Assembly (NCBI RefSeq): GCF_020510445.1
Contig: NZ_JAHBAG010000001.1
Coordinates: 410,501-474,500 of the forward strand
Direction: 5' to 3'
Source of the DNA: Hydrogenophaga taeniospiralis
GTDB taxonomy: Bacteria; Pseudomonadota; Gammaproteobacteria; Burkholderiales; Burkholderiaceae_C
Length of the DNA stretch: 64,000 nt
The notes below the pieces were generated by a model. It ran no database searches. It worked only from the letters and a program-made list of their open reading frames with translations, and was not told the DNA's origin. Both the position numbers and the translations under genes were made by a program. Positions 34,832 to 43,215 of this stretch are shown here, one piece after another (the first letter of the stretch is position 1; each line of letters starts with the position of its first letter).

Positions 34832-35840
34832 GCCCCATCGCCTGCGCCGCGATGTCCAGCGAGCGCAGCCGCAGCGCCGGGTCGAACAGGTCGCTGACCA
34901 GCATGAACTCGTCGGCCTGGGTGGCGTTGGCGAGTTGCTGCAAACCGGCGCGCACCGTCTCCGGCCCACCGACCACTGCGCAGGCCAGGAAGTCGGCGAT
35001 CGCCGCGCGGGCCTGCGCGTCCAGGTGCTCCATGAAGCCGGCCACCGGCGCGGGCAGCTGGCCGCGCTGGCCGGTGAGGATGCCCAGCACGCGCTGGTAG
35101 GTGCTGCTGGCCAGGTACTGCGCCTCCTCGTCGGTGGGCGCGGCCACCAGCGGCACGCCCACGATGGCGTAGGGCTTGTCGAGCACGGCCGAGGGTTTGA
35201 AGTTGTGGCGGTACATGTCCAGCGCCTGCAGCAGGTAGCGCGGCGCGAAGTGCGAAGCGAACGCATACGGCAGGCCGCGCTCGGCCGCGAGCTGGGCCGA
35301 AAACAGGCTCGATCCCAGCAGCCAGATCGGCACATGGGTGCCCGCGCCGGGCATGGCGATGAGCCGCTGGCCCGGCTGCGGATCGCCCAGCAGGCGCTGC
35401 AGCTCGGCCACGTCGCGCGGGAAATCGTCTTCGGTCTCGCGGCGGTCGCGGCGCAGCGCGCGCATGGTCAGCGGGTCGGTGCCGGGCGCGCGGCCCAGGC
35501 CGAGGTCGATGCGCCCGGGGTACAACTCGGCCAGCGTGCCAAAGGCCTCGGCCACCACCAGCGGCGCGTGGTTGGGCAGCATCACACCGCCCGAGCCCAC
35601 GCGCATGCGCTCGGTCGCGCCGGCGATGTGGCCCACCAGCACGGCCGTGGCCGAGCTGGCGATGCCGCTCATGTTGTGGTGCTCGGCCAGCCAGTAACGC
35701 GTGAAACCCAGCGCTTCGGCATGCTGCGCGGTGCGCCGCGCAATCGCCAGCGCATCGGCCACCGTACCCCCTTCGCGCACCGCCACGAGGTCGAGCAGGG
35801 ACAGGTGGATCTGGTGCAGGGGCCTGGGCAATGGGTTCAT
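34794..35840 (-). CDS. Luciferase-like (LLM class) flavin-dependent oxidoreductase
   Basis: A 348-residue TIM-barrel enzyme of the bacterial luciferase-like monooxygenase family (MsnO8-type). Typical segments are [58 protein letters not shown] and [19 protein letters not shown]. Members oxidise a wide range of substrates with reduced flavin, and none can be chosen here. It is a single gene convergent with the AraC regulator. No flavin reductase is adjacent. Confidence 0.9.
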   Translation of the reverse strand: MNPLPRPLHQIHLSLLDLVAVREGGTVADALAIARRTAQHAEALGFTRYWLAEHHNMSGIASSATAVLVGHIAGATERMRVGSGGVMLPNHAPLVVAEAFGTLAELYPGRIDLGLGRAPGTDPLTMRALRRDRRETEDDFPRDVAELQRLLGDPQPGQRLIAMPGAGTHVPIWLLGSSLFSAQLAAERGLPYAFASHFAPRYLLQALDMYRHNFKPSAVLDKPYAIVGVPLVAAPTDEEAQYLASSTYQRVLGILTGQRGQLPAPVAGFMEHLDAQARAAIADFLACAVVGGPETVRAGLQQLANATQADEFMLVSDLFDPALRLRSLDIAAQAMGLSAPVVPAATIP

Positions 35841-35919
35841 GGGCTGGATTGTCAGAGCTTTGCATCGGACCGGTCTGCGATCCAGCGAAAGACCACTTCA
35901 GCGCTTCCCTGATATGGCG

Positions 35920-36306
35920 TCAGCTTGCTGGTTCGCCCTTGCGCTGGAAGACGGCAAAGGTACCGCTCGCCTTGGCGACCAGCACCTCGCCGGCGTGTAT
36001 GCAGGCCTCAAGGCTGGCGACCGTCCTGCTCCGGTTGACGATCTCGCCGGTGCAGACCAGGGCGCCGGCCAGCACGGGCTTGAAGTAGCTGATCTTGATC
36101 TCGATCGTCGCGCAGCCCTCGCCAAGAGCGAGCGTCGGGTAGAGCGCGGCGCCCATCGCTGTGTCGGCGAGGGTGAAAAGCGCACCGCCATGGACGATGC
36201 CTGCCGAGTTGAAGTGATGGCCCTCGACCAGCAGCGTGCATCGGCTGCGCCCGCCATCCTGCTGCTCGATACGAACGCCGACGTGATTGACAAAGGGAAG
36301 CTCCAT
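35920..36306 (-). CDS. PaaI-family hotdog-fold thioesterase
   Basis: A 128-residue hotdog protein. The start at MELPFVNHVGVRIEQ fits the family. The active-site region FNSAGIVHGGALFTLADTAMGAA contains the HGG motif with the downstream Asp of PaaI-type acyl-CoA thioesterases, and IEIKISYFKPVLAGALVCTG is the second strand pair. Substrate is unknown. It stands alone, 79 bp downstream of the luciferase-like gene on the same strand. The upstream 211 bp to the next gene hold nothing that I can name. Confidence 0.88.
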   Translation of the reverse strand: MELPFVNHVGVRIEQQDGGRSRCTLLVEGHHFNSAGIVHGGALFTLADTAMGAALYPTLALGEGCATIEIKISYFKPVLAGALVCTGEIVNRSRTVASLEACIHAGEVLVAKASGTFAVFQRKGEPAS

Positions 36307-36517
36307 CACCCGCACCTTTCTGGCAAACCAACGACGCCGTGCAAAACCCCAAGATCCGACCGGAACTGGCGGGGCAACGTGATCGTCATTTTGCACAGCG
36401 CCAACGTTGACATCACTTTATGAAACACCCTCCGTGGGGTCACCGTCCGTCGGCGACCGCCCGCACGGGCTGTGAGGCGTAGACTGGGCCGCACCTCCAT
36501 TCCTGCCTCCCCCCGCC

Positions 36518-37621
36518 ATGACCACCCTCTTCGACCCCACCACCGTTGGCGATCTCCGGCTCGCCAACCGCATCGTCATGGCGCCGCTCACGCGCAACCG
36601 CGCGCCCGACGCCATCCCCACGCCGCTGATGGCCGAGTACTACGCCCAGCGCGCCAGCGCGGGCCTGCTGATCACCGAGGCCACCGCCATCACCCAGCAG
36701 GGCCAGGGCTATGCCGACGTGCCCGGTCTGTACGGCATCGAGCAGCTCGACGGCTGGAAGCGCGTGACGCAGGCGGTGCACGACGCCGGGGGCAAGATCG
36801 TGGTGCAGCTCTGGCACGTGGGCCGCGTCTCGCACACCGATCTGCAACCGCACTTTGCCAAGCCCGTCGCGCCCTCGGCCATCCGCGCCCACACCAAAAC
36901 CGTGCTGATCAAGGACGGTGTGCCGACCTTCGTGGAAACCTCCGATCCGCGCGCGCTCGACCCCGAGGAGATTCCCGGCATCGTGATGGACTACCGCCAC
37001 GCGGCGCTCAACGCCATCGCCGCCGGTTTCGACGGGGTGGAGATCCACGCCGCCAACGGCTACCTGATCGACCAGTTCCTGAAAACCGGCAGCAACCACC
37101 GCCGGGACGACTACGGCGGCAGCATCGCCAACCGCGCGCGCTTCCTGCTCGAAGTGGCCCGCGCCGTGACCGAGGCCATCGGGGGCGGGCGCACCGGCAT
37201 CCGGCTCTCGCCCGTGACGCCGGCGAACGATGTGACCGATGCCGATCCGCAGTCGCTGTTCGACCACGTGGCGCGCAAGCTCGCGCCGCTGAACCTGGCC
37301 TACCTGCACCTGATCGAGGGCGCCACCGGCGGCCCGCGCGATCTGCCCGAGCGCCCGTTCGACTACGCCGAGCTCAAGGCCGTCTACCGCGCGGCCGGCG
37401 GCCAGGGCGCCTGGATGGTGAACAACGGCTACGACCTGCCGCTGGCCCAGCAGGCGCTGGCCGACGGCGCCGACCTGGTGGCCTTTGGCAAGGCCTTCAT
37501 CGCCAACCCGGATCTGGTGGCGCGCCTGCGCGCGGGCGGCCCGTTCAACGCGCCGGACAAGACCACCTTCTACGGTGGTGGCGAAGAAGGCTACACCGAC
37601 TACCCCCCGCTCGCCGGCTGA
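36518..37621 (+). CDS. Old yellow enzyme family alkene reductase (NemA/XenA-like)
   Basis: A 367-residue FMN enzyme that reduces activated alkenes, nitro compounds or maleimides. It begins LFDPTTVGDLRLANRIVMAPLTRNRA, has QLWHVGRVSHTDLQP for the active-site region, and NGYLIDQFLKTGSNHRRDDYGGS, the classic OYE signature (HAANGYLIDQF) followed by R-D-YGGS. The C-terminal phosphate-binding part is FGKAFIANPDL. The form is closest to NemA of proteobacteria. No NemR-type repressor is adjacent. Confidence 0.92.
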   Translation: MTTLFDPTTVGDLRLANRIVMAPLTRNRAPDAIPTPLMAEYYAQRASAGLLITEATAITQQGQGYADVPGLYGIEQLDGWKRVTQAVHDAGGKIVVQLWHVGRVSHTDLQPHFAKPVAPSAIRAHTKTVLIKDGVPTFVETSDPRALDPEEIPGIVMDYRHAALNAIAAGFDGVEIHAANGYLIDQFLKTGSNHRRDDYGGSIANRARFLLEVARAVTEAIGGGRTGIRLSPVTPANDVTDADPQSLFDHVARKLAPLNLAYLHLIEGATGGPRDLPERPFDYAELKAVYRAAGGQGAWMVNNGYDLPLAQQALADGADLVAFGKAFIANPDLVARLRAGGPFNAPDKTTFYGGGEEGYTDYPPLAG

Positions 37622-37706
37622 GGGCCTGACACCGTTGGGGGTTCCATCCCGCGCCAGCCGTTCGGGCGCCTATGATGGCCGGGCTTTTGCGCCCCCCGCC
37701 TGACCC

Positions 37707-38117
37707 ATGCCTTCGCCCGAACTCACCGCCGCGATCTACCCCTGGCTGCTGCCGGCCCACATCGGCCTGGTGAGCACCAGCGTGGCGCTGTTCACGGCGC
37801 GCGGTCTGGGTGTGCTGGCGGGCCAGGGTTGGCCCATGGCGGACTGGGCGCGCGGCCTGGCCCCGGTCGTCGACTCGTTGCTGCTGCTCGCGGGCGGCAC
37901 GCTGTGGTGGCTGCTGCAGTTGAACCCCCTGCAAAACCACTGGCTGCTCGTCAAGCTGATGCTGCTCGTGGTGTACATCGTGCTGGGCACGCTGGCGCTC
38001 CAGCGCGCGCCCACGCGCGGCGCGCGGGCCCTGTGTTTCGCGGCCGCGCTGCTGTGCGTGTCGTTCATGGCCTCGATCGCCCTGAACCACCACCCGCTGG
38101 GCTGGTGGGCACCATGA
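37707..38117 (+). CDS. SirB2-family membrane protein
   Basis: A 136-residue inner-membrane protein with four predicted helices. It fits the SirB family of unknown function (YPWLLPAHIGLVSTSVALFT, LLLAGGTLWWLLQLNPLQNH WLLVKLMLLVVYI region, then FMASIALNHHPLGWW). The conserved Asn-Pro-Leu in the second loop and the final His-His-Pro are visible. It overlaps the next gene by 4 bp (ATGA), so the two are a translational pair. No role is established. Confidence 0.82.
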   Translation: MPSPELTAAIYPWLLPAHIGLVSTSVALFTARGLGVLAGQGWPMADWARGLAPVVDSLLLLAGGTLWWLLQLNPLQNHWLLVKLMLLVVYIVLGTLALQRAPTRGARALCFAAALLCVSFMASIALNHHPLGWWAP

Positions 38118-38566
38118 GCGCCAGCCCCGACACCAACCCGCCGCCCACGCCGCACGCCTCGCGCGCGGTGCGCTGGCTGCTCTGGCTGGCGGGCTCGGTC
38201 TCGCTGGCGCTGGGCCTGCTCGGGGTGCTGCTGCCCGGCCTGCCCACCACGCCCTTCGTGCTGCTGGCCGCGGCCTGTTACGCCAAGGCCTCGCCGCGCC
38301 TGCACCGCTGGCTGCTCAACCACCGCTGGATGGGACCCATGCTGCGCGACTGGGAGCGCGACCGCAGCCTGACCCGGCGCAGCAAGACCGTGGCCCTGGT
38401 GTCCATGGCGGTGATGGTGAGCGTCTCGATCTGGAGCTTTCGCGGCCGGCTGGCGCTGCAGCTGGTGCTGGCGGCCACCGCGGCGGTGGGCGCCTGGGTG
38501 GTGCTGCGCATCCCCACCCGCCGGCCCCCCACCATGGCGCCGTCCGTCGGGAAGCCACCCCGATAA
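38114..38566 (+). CDS. YbaN/DUF454-family membrane protein
   Basis: A 150-residue inner-membrane protein of the DUF454 family. After a proline-rich cytoplasmic start, helix 1 reads LLWLAGSVSLALGLLGVLLPGLPTTPF, with the conserved LPGLPTTPFVLLAAACY. The SPRLHRWLLNHRWMGPMLRDWE segment is next, and two further helices (ALVSMAVMVSVSIW, LQLVLAATAAVGAWVVL) complete the family pattern. Function is unknown. It is coupled by ATGA overlap to the SirB2-like gene and separated by 81 bp from the next operon. Confidence 0.85.
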   Translation: MSASPDTNPPPTPHASRAVRWLLWLAGSVSLALGLLGVLLPGLPTTPFVLLAAACYAKASPRLHRWLLNHRWMGPMLRDWERDRSLTRRSKTVALVSMAVMVSVSIWSFRGRLALQLVLAATAAVGAWVVLRIPTRRPPTMAPSVGKPPR

Positions 38567-38647
38567 GCTGGACTTAATCCAGCGCCACCAACATGCCCCC
38601 CAGACAGCCCGCGAATCCACGCGGGCTGGTCTCAAGGAGTGTGTCCC

Positions 38648-39322
38648 GTGTTGTTTTCGTCCGTGCGCAACCTCGGGTTGCCAAGCCCCGCCAACCCGCC
38701 CGCGCGCGCCCCCCGCCTGACGGCGCACGGCCTGGGCGACCCGCTGCGCCCGCAGGTGGAGGCTTTCATCGCGCAGGTGTACGCGCGCCGCTTCGGCGCC
38801 CAGGTCACCCACTTCGCGCCCACGCTGGTGAGCCTGCGCGACCCGCTGGACGGCGGCATCGTGGCCGCCGCGGGCTACCGACCGGCACAGCATGCCACCC
38901 TGTTTCTGGAGCGTTACCTGCAGGCTCCGATCGAGTCGCTGCTGGCCACGCCGGGCCACACCCCGCCCGAGCGCGCGGGCATCGTTGAAGTCGGCCACCT
39001 GGCGGCGCAGCGCGCGGGCGAAGGCCGGCGCCTGATCTTCCTGCTGGGCCACCACCTCGCGGCCGAAGGCGCGCAGTGGGTGGTGGGCACGCTCACCGAA
39101 GAGCTGCGCCACCTGTTCGTGCGGCTGGGCATCACGCCGCAGGCCCTGGGCCGCGCCGACCCGGCCGCGCTCGGCGACGACGCGCGGCAGTGGGGCAGCT
39201 ACTACGACCACCACCCCGTGGTGCTGGCCGGGCAGATGCAGCAGGCGCTGCGCCTGCTGCAGCGCCGCGAGAACGCCCGGCCCGCTGAAGGGCTGCGCAA
39301 CGCGCAGGAGAAGCTGGCATGA
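38648..39322 (+). CDS. Thermostable-hemolysin family protein (acyltransferase-like)
   Basis: A 224-residue protein of the family called thermostable hemolysin, named from a Vibrio protein. Its sequence pattern looks like the GNAT/LuxI-type acyltransferase fold: TLVSLRDPLDGGIVAAAGYR, LFLERYLQAPIESLL, IVEVGHLAAQRAGEGRRLIFLL and WVVGTLTEELRHLFVRLGI. The GTG at 38648 is taken as start because AAGGAG lies 8 nt before it. There is no signal peptide. It heads an operon with an adenylate-forming enzyme (4-bp overlap), a TenA-like protein, an SDR and a TPR protein. That setting fits an acyl transfer enzyme in a biosynthetic pathway better than a toxin; this is inference. Confidence 0.8.
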   Translation: MLFSSVRNLGLPSPANPPARAPRLTAHGLGDPLRPQVEAFIAQVYARRFGAQVTHFAPTLVSLRDPLDGGIVAAAGYRPAQHATLFLERYLQAPIESLLATPGHTPPERAGIVEVGHLAAQRAGEGRRLIFLLGHHLAAEGAQWVVGTLTEELRHLFVRLGITPQALGRADPAALGDDARQWGSYYDHHPVVLAGQMQQALRLLQRRENARPAEGLRNAQEKLA

Positions 39323-40824
39323 AGGGTGATCCTGTGAGCAGCCCCCGCCCCTCCCCACAAGACGACGCTTCCCCGATGAACGCACTGGCCGCAGGCGCCT
39401 CGCTCAACGACGGGCAACGCCGCATCGACCACACCGCGCTCCAGGCCCAGGTGGCCGCGCTGGCCCGGACCCTGCGCGCCCAGGGCATCCGGGTGCTGGC
39501 CACCGTCATGGACAACAGCCCCGCCTGGGTGGTGGCCGATCTGGCCGCCGCCCAGGCCGGCCTGGTGCACGTGCCGCTGCCGGTGTTCTTCACCCCGGCG
39601 CAGATGGCGCACGCCACCCGCGCGGCCGGCGTGGACGGCGTGCTCACCGTCGCCCCCCTGGCGGCGCTCTGGCCGCAGGCGGCGCCCCTGCCCTGCGAGG
39701 TGGCGGGCCAGCCGCTGGCGCTGCTGCGGCTGCCCGCCACGGCGGTGCCCCTGCCCGCCGGCACGGCCAAGATCACCTTCACCTCCGGCACCACCGGCAC
39801 CCCCAAGGGCGTGTGCCTGAGCGGCCCGGCGATGCACCGCGTGGCCGACGGCCTGGCGCAGGCGCTGCAGCCGCTGGGCATCACGCGCCACCTGTGCGCG
39901 CTGCCCTTCGCGGTGCTGCTGGAAAACATCGCCGGCCTGATGGCGCCGCTGTCGCAGGGCGCCGAATGCGTCGTGTTGCCGCTGGCCGAGGTGGGCCTGC
40001 AAGGCTCGTCCCATTTCGACGCGGCCCGCCTGCAGGCCGCGGTGGAGCGGCACCAGCCGCACAGCCTGATCCTGCTGCCGCAGATGCTGCGCGCCTGGGC
40101 CGGCTGGCTGCGACACCACCAGCAGCGCGCTCCCGCCTCGCTGCGCATGGTCGCCGTGGGCGGCGCGTCCGTGGGCACGGCGCTGATCCAGGCGGCGCGC
40201 GCGGTGGGCATCCCCGCGCACGAAGGCTACGGCCTGTCCGAAGGCGCCTCGGTGCAGACGCTGAACCTGCCCGGCGCCGACCGCCCCGGCAGCGCCGGCC
40301 GGGCGCTGCCCCACGCGCAGCTGCGCCTGGCGGCGGACGGTGAGATCGAGATCCGCGGCAGCCTCTTCGCGGGCTACCTCGGCGACCCATCCCCGGTGCC
40401 CGCGTGGTGGCCCAGCGGCGACCTGGGCGAGATCGACGCCGAGGGTTTTGTCCACGTGCGCGGCCGCAAGAAACATGTGCTGATCACGGCCTACGGCCGC
40501 AACGTCTCGCCCGAATGGGTGGAGACCGCCCTGCGCAGCGAAGGCGCCATCGCTCAGGCGGTGGTGTTCGGCGAAGCGCAGGCCACGCTCAGCGCCGTGC
40601 TCTGGCCCATGCAACCCGCCGCGAGCGACGCCGAGTTGCAGGCCGCCGTGGACGCGGCCAACCAGACCCTGCCCGACTACGCCCGCGTGGGGCACTGGGT
40701 GCGCGCTGGCGCGGCCTTCACGGTCGAGACCGGCCTGGCCACCGCCAACGGCCGCCCACAACGCCAGGCCATCCTGGCCCAACACGCCGACGCGCTGGCC
40801 GCCGCGGCGTGTGAAACCCCCTGA
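39319..40824 (+). CDS. AMP-binding acyl/aryl adenylate-forming enzyme
   Basis: A 501-residue member of the ANL superfamily. The P-loop is ITFTSGTTGTPKGVCLSG near residue 155. The A5-type motif is HEGYGLSEGASVQTLN, and the A7-A8 region reads WPSGDLGEIDAEGFVHVRGR then KKHVLITAYGRNVSPEWVE. The C-terminal A10 motif reads TANGRPQRQ, so the usual catalytic lysine is Arg479. The N-terminal part is shorter than in most acyl-CoA ligases. It overlaps the gene before it by 4 bp and precedes the TenA-like gene by 17 bp. It probably activates a carboxylic acid for the pathway. Whether it makes a CoA ester, loads a carrier or donates to an amine cannot be read. Confidence 0.85.
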   Translation: MKGDPVSSPRPSPQDDASPMNALAAGASLNDGQRRIDHTALQAQVAALARTLRAQGIRVLATVMDNSPAWVVADLAAAQAGLVHVPLPVFFTPAQMAHATRAAGVDGVLTVAPLAALWPQAAPLPCEVAGQPLALLRLPATAVPLPAGTAKITFTSGTTGTPKGVCLSGPAMHRVADGLAQALQPLGITRHLCALPFAVLLENIAGLMAPLSQGAECVVLPLAEVGLQGSSHFDAARLQAAVERHQPHSLILLPQMLRAWAGWLRHHQQRAPASLRMVAVGGASVGTALIQAARAVGIPAHEGYGLSEGASVQTLNLPGADRPGSAGRALPHAQLRLAADGEIEIRGSLFAGYLGDPSPVPAWWPSGDLGEIDAEGFVHVRGRKKHVLITAYGRNVSPEWVETALRSEGAIAQAVVFGEAQATLSAVLWPMQPAASDAELQAAVDAANQTLPDYARVGHWVRAGAAFTVETGLATANGRPQRQAILAQHADALAAAACETP

Positions 40825-40841
40825 ACCCCAAGGACCCGAAC

Positions 40842-41537
40842 ATGAGCTTCTTCGCCCAACTGCAGCAACAAACCGAACTGGCCCGCATGGGCCTGCTGAG
40901 CGCGCCCATCATCCAGGGCTGCCTGCAAGGCGTGGTCTCGCTGCCCAGCTACCAGGCCTTTCTGCGCGAGGCCTACCACCACGTGAGCCACACGGTGCCG
41001 CTGCTGCAGGCCTGCAAGGCCGCACTGCCGCCGCACCACGCCTGGCTGAACGACGCCATGGACGAATACGTGGAAGAAGAACGCGGCCACGACGAGTGGA
41101 TCCTGGACGACATCCGCGCCTGCGGCGGCGACGCCGAAGCGGTGCGCCACGGCCAGCCCGCCCACGCCACCGAGGTGATGGTGGCCTACGCCTACGACAC
41201 CATCGCGCGGCGCAACCCGCTGGGCTTCTTCGGCATGGTGCACGTGCTCGAAGGCACCAGCGTCTCGCTCGCCCTGCTGGCCGCCGACCAGATCCAGAAA
41301 CCGCTGAACCTGCCCGACGCCGCCTTCAGCTACCTGCGCTCGCACGGCACGCTGGACCAGGAACACACGGCCCACTTCGCCCTGCTGATGGACCGCATCG
41401 ACGACCCGCAGGACCAGGCCGCCATCGTGCACGGCGCGCGCGCCTTCTTCCGCCTCTATGGCGACGTGTTCCGTGGCCTGCCGCTGCCGCAGGCGCCTGC
41501 AGAAGCCATGCCCGAGCGGGCCGGAGCCCTGGCATGA
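40842..41537 (+). CDS. TenA/heme-oxygenase-like di-iron protein
   Basis: A 231-residue all-helical protein of the TenA/PqqC-like superfamily, in the group often labelled iron-containing redox enzyme. Possible metal ligands of a heme-oxygenase-like di-iron oxidase are Glu and His in YVEEERGHDEWILDD, Glu in HVLEGTSVSLAL and His in LDQEHTAHFALLMDR. Helices REAYHHVSHTVPLLQ and MVAYAYDTIARRNPLGFFGM fit the fold. Characterised relatives such as UndA and BesC cut or desaturate fatty or amino acids with O2. Its chemistry here is unknown. It overlaps the SDR gene by 4 bp (ATGA) and follows the ligase gene directly. Confidence 0.8.
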   Translation: MSFFAQLQQQTELARMGLLSAPIIQGCLQGVVSLPSYQAFLREAYHHVSHTVPLLQACKAALPPHHAWLNDAMDEYVEEERGHDEWILDDIRACGGDAEAVRHGQPAHATEVMVAYAYDTIARRNPLGFFGMVHVLEGTSVSLALLAADQIQKPLNLPDAAFSYLRSHGTLDQEHTAHFALLMDRIDDPQDQAAIVHGARAFFRLYGDVFRGLPLPQAPAEAMPERAGALA

Positions 41538-42355
41538 GGGCCGCCCAGGCCCGCATCGTGCTCACCGGCGCTGGCGGCGGCATTGGCCGCGCCACGGCCA
41601 GCACCCTGGCCTGCGCTGGCGCATCGCTGCTGCTGGTGGGCCGCTCGCCCGAGCGCCTGGAGAGCCAGGCGCGCGAACTGGTGGCCGCGGGCGCCCCCAC
41701 CGCGCACATCGGCTGGCGCGCCTGCGACCTGACCAGCGCCGCCGACATCGACCGGCTCGCCGCCGAGGCCGCCATCTGGGGCTGCAACGTGGTGCTGCAC
41801 GGCGCCGGCCTGCCCGCCTTTGGCCGCCTGCAGTCGCAAAGCGCCGCCGACATGCAGGCGGTGCTGCAGACCAACCTGCTCGCGCCCATGCTGCTCACCC
41901 GCGCGCTGCTTGGGCACCTGCTCCAGCAACCCGCCGCGCAGGTGATCTGCGTGGGCTCCGCGCTGGGCCGCATCGGCCTGCCCGGTTTCAGCGTGTACAG
42001 CGCCAGCAAGTTCGGGCTGCACGGCTTCGCCGAGGCCCTGCGCCGCGAGCTGGCCGAAACCCCGGTGCGCGTGCAGTACATCGGGCCGCGCAGCACCGAA
42101 ACCGGCTTCAACAACGCCGATGTGGCGGCCTACAACCAGGCCACCGGCACCGCCATGGACCCGCCCGCGGACGTGGCCCGCGAAATCCTGCGCCTGCTGG
42201 AAGACGGCAGCGCCGAACGCTTTCTGGGCTTCCCCGAAAAAATCGCGGTGCGCCTCAACGGCGTGCTGCCCACCTGGCTCGACGGCAGCTTCCGCAAGCA
42301 CCGCCACAGCCTGCCGCCCGCGCCCGCGTTGACCGCTGGCGCCCTTCCTTCGTGA
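41534..42355 (+). CDS. Short-chain dehydrogenase/reductase
   Basis: A 273-residue SDR. The Rossmann motif is VLTGAGGGIGRATASTLA with an Arg-containing RSPERLESQ loop that suggests NADP(H). The catalytic set is Ser in ICVGSALGRIG, then YSASKFGLHGF with Tyr and Lys. The C-terminus has an ELAETPVRVQYIGPRSTETG segment. It is coupled to the TenA-like gene by a 4-bp overlap. It probably reduces a keto or oxidises a hydroxyl intermediate in the same pathway. The substrate is unknown. Confidence 0.9.
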   Translation: MRAAQARIVLTGAGGGIGRATASTLACAGASLLLVGRSPERLESQARELVAAGAPTAHIGWRACDLTSAADIDRLAAEAAIWGCNVVLHGAGLPAFGRLQSQSAADMQAVLQTNLLAPMLLTRALLGHLLQQPAAQVICVGSALGRIGLPGFSVYSASKFGLHGFAEALRRELAETPVRVQYIGPRSTETGFNNADVAAYNQATGTAMDPPADVAREILRLLEDGSAERFLGFPEKIAVRLNGVLPTWLDGSFRKHRHSLPPAPALTAGALPS

Positions 42356-42384
42356 ACCCCGTTGTCTCCCTGGAGCTTGTCCCC

Positions 42385-43068
42385 ATGAACCACCACACCC
42401 CCCTGGGCACCGCCGTGCCCGCCACGCGCCGCCACTGGATCACCGCCCTGCTGGCCAGCGCCGCCCTGGCCCTGCCCTTCGCCGGCCACGCCGCGGGCGT
42501 GGAAGACGCCGTCAAAGAACTGCAGCACGACTGGGAAGTGACGCGCTACCAGACCGTACCCAGCGAACGCGAGAAGCGCTTCGAGGCGCTGGCGGCCAAG
42601 GCCCGCAAGATCAGCGAAGGCTTCGTCGGCCGCGCCGAACCGCTGGTGTGGGAAGGCATCATCGTCAGCTCATGGGCCGGCGAAAAAGGCGGGCTGGGCG
42701 CACTGCCGCTGGTGAAACAGGCCAAGCGCCTGTACGAGGCCGCCATCCACATCGACGGCAACGTGCTCGACGGCTCGGCCTACAACAGCCTGGGCGTGCT
42801 GTATTACAAGGTGCCGGGCTGGCCCATCGGTTTTGGCGACAAGGACAAGGCGCGCGAGCTGCTGCAAAAGGCCCTGAGCATCAACGCCCAGGGCATCGAC
42901 CCCAACTACTTCTTCGCGGAATACCTGGTGGAAACCGGCCACCCGGAAGAAGCCACGCCCTACCTGGAGCGTGCGCTGCAGGCCCCCGCCCGCGCCGGCC
43001 GCCAGATCGCCGACAGTGGCCGCCGCGAAGAGGTGCGCCAGTTGCTGGAGAAGGTGAAGGGGCACTGA
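42385..43068 (+). CDS. Periplasmic TPR-containing protein
   Basis: A 227-residue protein with a signal peptide (HWITALLASAALALPFAGHA) and tetratricopeptide-like helices (AKRLYEAAIHIDGNVLDGSA, KARELLQKALSINAQGI, ATPYLERALQAPARAG). Such proteins scaffold partners in the envelope. It starts 29 bp after the SDR gene and is probably in the same operon, which would place part of the pathway or its export at the membrane. No enzyme motif is seen. Confidence 0.75.
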   Translation: MNHHTPLGTAVPATRRHWITALLASAALALPFAGHAAGVEDAVKELQHDWEVTRYQTVPSEREKRFEALAAKARKISEGFVGRAEPLVWEGIIVSSWAGEKGGLGALPLVKQAKRLYEAAIHIDGNVLDGSAYNSLGVLYYKVPGWPIGFGDKDKARELLQKALSINAQGIDPNYFFAEYLVETGHPEEATPYLERALQAPARAGRQIADSGRREEVRQLLEKVKGH

Positions 43069-43078
43069 GGCCCTCGGT

Positions 43079-43203
43079 GGATTCGGGGAGCCCCCATCCC
43101 GGCCTTCCCCCAGAGGGGGAAGGAGCAAACACGGAAGCCTGCTAACTGGCGCCCTCCTCGGCTTACCCCCTCCCCCTCTGGGGGAGGGCTGGGGTGGGGG
43201 CCT
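43079..43203. repeat. Inverted repeat pair between convergent genes
   Basis: CCTTCCCCCAGAGGGGGAAGG is itself a hairpin. It is mirrored by a second hairpin around CCCCCTCTGGGGGAGGG, with outer arms GCCCCCATCCC and GGGGTGGGGGC. It fills the gap between the TPR gene and the oppositely directed pgk. It may be a small mobile-type element or a bidirectional terminator. Confidence 0.65.
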
Positions 43204-43215
43204 GCCTACCGGGTA

